Below, piece after piece: positions 62,361-64,000 of a stretch of 64,000 bases of DNA. How positions within the stretch are numbered: position 1 is the first letter of the stretch; each line of letters opens with the position of its first letter. A program made the translations under genes and the position numbers. Below the pieces are notes generated by a model that was given only the letters and a program-made list of their open reading frames with translations, did not search any database and was not told the DNA's origin. This stretch comes from Brenneria populi (GTDB lineage Bacteria > Pseudomonadota > Gammaproteobacteria > Enterobacterales > Enterobacteriaceae), in NCBI RefSeq assembly GCF_036016195.1, contig NZ_JAYWTM010000024.1, positions 1-64,000 on the forward strand. Reading direction: 5' to 3'.

Positions 62361-63254
62361 ATGAAAAAGATCTCTTTCTTGGCATTAACATGGATTCTGG
62401 GAAGTTCTTCGTTGGTGCAGGCGGCGGAGCAGAATGTTCCGGCGCAAAGTCATTTTCAGACTCAGGCGGATGCGGCGTTAAGCGCGCGTCTGCCGGAGAA
62501 TATTAAACAGCGCGGCTATATTATCGCCGGAACCAACCCCAATACCCCGCCGACCACCTTTTATCAGGAAGACAATAAAACCCTCGCCGGTCGGGAAATC
62601 GACATTATGACGGCGGTGGCCGAACGTTTGGGCGTGAAGGTGCAGTGGCATGATACCGGAGGGTTCGACAATATTATTCCGGGGTTAAAGTCATCCCGCT
62701 ACGATGTGGCGCTCTCCAATATCAACGCCACGCCTAAGCGGCTGGAGCAAATTGATTTCGTCAGCTATTTCGATGCCTCGCGCCTGGGCGTTATCACTCG
62801 CAAAGATGCGAATATCGCGCCGTTTACGCAATTAACCGAGGTGTGCGGCAAAGAGATCGGCGCCGGAGCCGGCACCACGCAGTTGCACCGTTTGCATGAG
62901 GCGAGCAAAGCCTGTGAAACGCAGGGAAAGCCGACGCTGAAAGTCGCGGTTTTCCCCGATCGCCCGTCCGGCGTTCAGGCGGTAGTCAGCGGACGCGTGC
63001 CGATGTTTTTCGGGCCTTATGAGGGACTTATCTGGCAGGCGAATAAGGTTCAGGCACTGACGGTGAGCGGCCAGATCACGGTGAATGATGCGCCGGTCTC
63101 TATCGCCTTCCCGAAAGACTCTCCGCTGGAAGAGAGCGTTCAGGCGGCCTTAAATTCCCTGATAAAAGACGGCACCTACCAGAAAATTCTCGACCATTGG
63201 TCGATCGGTTACGGCGCGGTGCCGCAGTCGAAGCGTAATGCAGAGATTTTCTAA
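62361..63254 (+). CDS. Amino acid ABC transporter substrate-binding protein
   Basis: A 297-residue periplasmic protein of the polar amino-acid family (SBP_bac_3). A signal peptide ends near LVQAAE. The ligand-binding lobe begins IIAGTNPNTPPTTFYQEDNKTLAGREIDIMTAVAERLG, and GFDNIIPGLKSSRYDVALSNINATPKR follows the family pattern. Its stop overlaps the start of the permease gene. The amino acid bound cannot be told from sequence alone. Confidence 0.9.
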   Translation: MKKISFLALTWILGSSSLVQAAEQNVPAQSHFQTQADAALSARLPENIKQRGYIIAGTNPNTPPTTFYQEDNKTLAGREIDIMTAVAERLGVKVQWHDTGGFDNIIPGLKSSRYDVALSNINATPKRLEQIDFVSYFDASRLGVITRKDANIAPFTQLTEVCGKEIGAGAGTTQLHRLHEASKACETQGKPTLKVAVFPDRPSGVQAVVSGRVPMFFGPYEGLIWQANKVQALTVSGQITVNDAPVSIAFPKDSPLEESVQAALNSLIKDGTYQKILDHWSIGYGAVPQSKRNAEIF

Positions 63255-64000
63255 TGGCGAGCGCGTCTTCATCGACCTCCCCGCAGGCGCTGCGCATTAT
63301 CGGCAAACGCTATTACGGGCGCTGGTTCAGCGCCTTGCTGGTTTTGTTATTGCTGGCGGGGCTATTGCATTCCGTTTTAAATAACCCGCGCTTTGAGTGG
63401 CACGTCGTCGCGGCCAGCTTTACCGAAGAGTCGATCGTCAACGGGGTGCTGATGACCCTGCAATTAACGGCGATTTCGGTTGTCCTGGGATTCACCGGCG
63501 GCACGCTGCTGGCGCTGATGCGTTTGTCGTCGAACCCGGTGCTGGCGGCCGTCAGCTGGGGCTATACCTGGTTTTTCCGCGGCGTGCCGATGCTGGTGCA
63601 GCTGTTTATCTGGTACAACATCGGCGCGCTTTACCCAACGGTTTCTTTGGCGTTGCCGGGGGGCGGAGAGATCTGGAGCGTATCGTCCAACGATTTGATC
63701 AGCCCGTTCAGCGCCGCTGTGATCGCTTTAGTTATGCATCAGGCCGCCTACGCCGCGGAAATTATACGCGCCGGGATCCAAAGCGTGGGCGCCGGACAGA
63801 TTGAGGCGGCCAAAGCGCTGGGCTATACGCGCGGGCAGATTTTCCGCTTCACCGTACTGCCTCAGGCGATGCGCGCCATCCTGCCGCCCGCCGGGAATGA
63901 AGTGATCGGCCAGCTAAAGACCACCGCGGTGGTGTCGGTTATCTCTTTGCAGGATGTACTCTACTCCGCGCAAATCATTTATCAGCGGACTTACGAGGTG
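63254..64000 (+). CDS. Amino acid ABC transporter permease (partial, cut by window end)
   Basis: An open frame of 249 codons continues past the window end. ATG at 63254 overlaps the preceding stop (TAATG), so the two are translationally coupled. A basic N-terminus is followed by a first helix (about 25-42), then the HisM/GlnP-type core VNGVLMTLQLTAISVVLGF, FFRGVPMLVQLF and the ATPase-contact EAA loop (IEAAKALGYTRGQIFRFTVLPQAM). The ATPase gene probably follows outside. Confidence 0.9.
   Translation, partial: MASASSSTSPQALRIIGKRYYGRWFSALLVLLLLAGLLHSVLNNPRFEWHVVAASFTEESIVNGVLMTLQLTAISVVLGFTGGTLLALMRLSSNPVLAAVSWGYTWFFRGVPMLVQLFIWYNIGALYPTVSLALPGGGEIWSVSSNDLISPFSAAVIALVMHQAAYAAEIIRAGIQSVGAGQIEAAKALGYTRGQIFRFTVLPQAMRAILPPAGNEVIGQLKTTAVVSVISLQDVLYSAQIIYQRTYEV

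Noticed and set aside
1..64000. tRNA, rRNA, CRISPR arrays, prophage or restriction/defence genes
   Set aside because: I looked for cloverleaf-like ends, regularly spaced repeats, integrases and typical defence proteins and found none I could support.

Overview
The window looks like a chromosomal segment of a gammaproteobacterium of the order Enterobacterales, most likely a plant-associated Pectobacteriaceae type (Brenneria, Pectobacterium or Dickeya-like). This rests on very close matches of dcuB, gltP, cbl, proP, patA, patD and amn to their E. coli counterparts, on a formate hydrogenlyase-2 (hyf) cluster, on a Has haem-acquisition cluster, and on dispersed palindromic repeats of enterobacterial type. 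The family assignment is inference from gene content. I saw no rRNA, tRNA, CRISPR array or intact insertion sequence.

Region 1 (about 0.2-3.3 kb) holds an Asp/Glu racemase-family gene, a divergent LysR regulator and a dicarboxylate/amino-acid symporter. Region 2 (4.1-24.6 kb) is a formate hydrogenlyase locus. It encodes an FhlA/HyfR-type sigma-54 activator, a selenium-free FdhF with Cys in place of Sec140, HydN, the hydrogenase-4 operon hyfABCDEFGHI-hycH-hycI, and a lone hypC. An LPS-kinase-like gene and a chemoreceptor gene sit between the fdhF and hyf arms. Sigma-54 promoters precede hydN-fdhF and hyfA, and more weakly hypC. A shared tandem half-palindrome lies upstream of the first two, so one activator probably drives the complex.

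Region 3 (24.6-32.3 kb) is a Fur-box-preceded seven-gene FTR1/P19 iron-uptake operon: permease, periplasmic P19, DUF2318 protein, two FtsX-type permeases, an ATPase and a thioredoxin-like lipoprotein. Region 4 (32.4-40.2 kb) carries an exported alpha/beta hydrolase whose 5' end contains a repeat element, an AEC-family carrier, cbl, gltP, emrE and dcuB. Region 5 (40.6-50.9 kb) is a complete haem-acquisition cluster read on the minus strand: hasI, hasS, hasR, hasA, hasD, hasE and a TolC-like gene, with two Fur boxes. Its HasA carries a C-terminal EF-hand-like loop.

Region 6 (51-54.3 kb) is patD-patA, for putrescine catabolism through GABA, with a strong sigma-54 promoter before patD. Region 7 (54.4-58.1 kb) holds a secreted type-B carboxylesterase with an attenuator-like terminator just ahead of its start, and proP. 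Region 8 (58.5-60.6 kb) is a small zinc-starvation locus with two Zur-like boxes. It holds a COG0523 GTPase whose CxCC motif has become SxSS, a small exported four-cysteine protein, and a DksA paralogue lacking the zinc finger. The window ends with amn and the first two genes of a polar amino-acid ABC transporter, the second cut by the window edge.

Repeats: a roughly 112-bp MITE-like element with inverted ends occurs twice intact, each copy flanked by 10-12-bp direct repeats, and once as a divergent core inside a gene. A second palindromic family of about 130-143 bp occurs twice in full and twice as right-end fragments.
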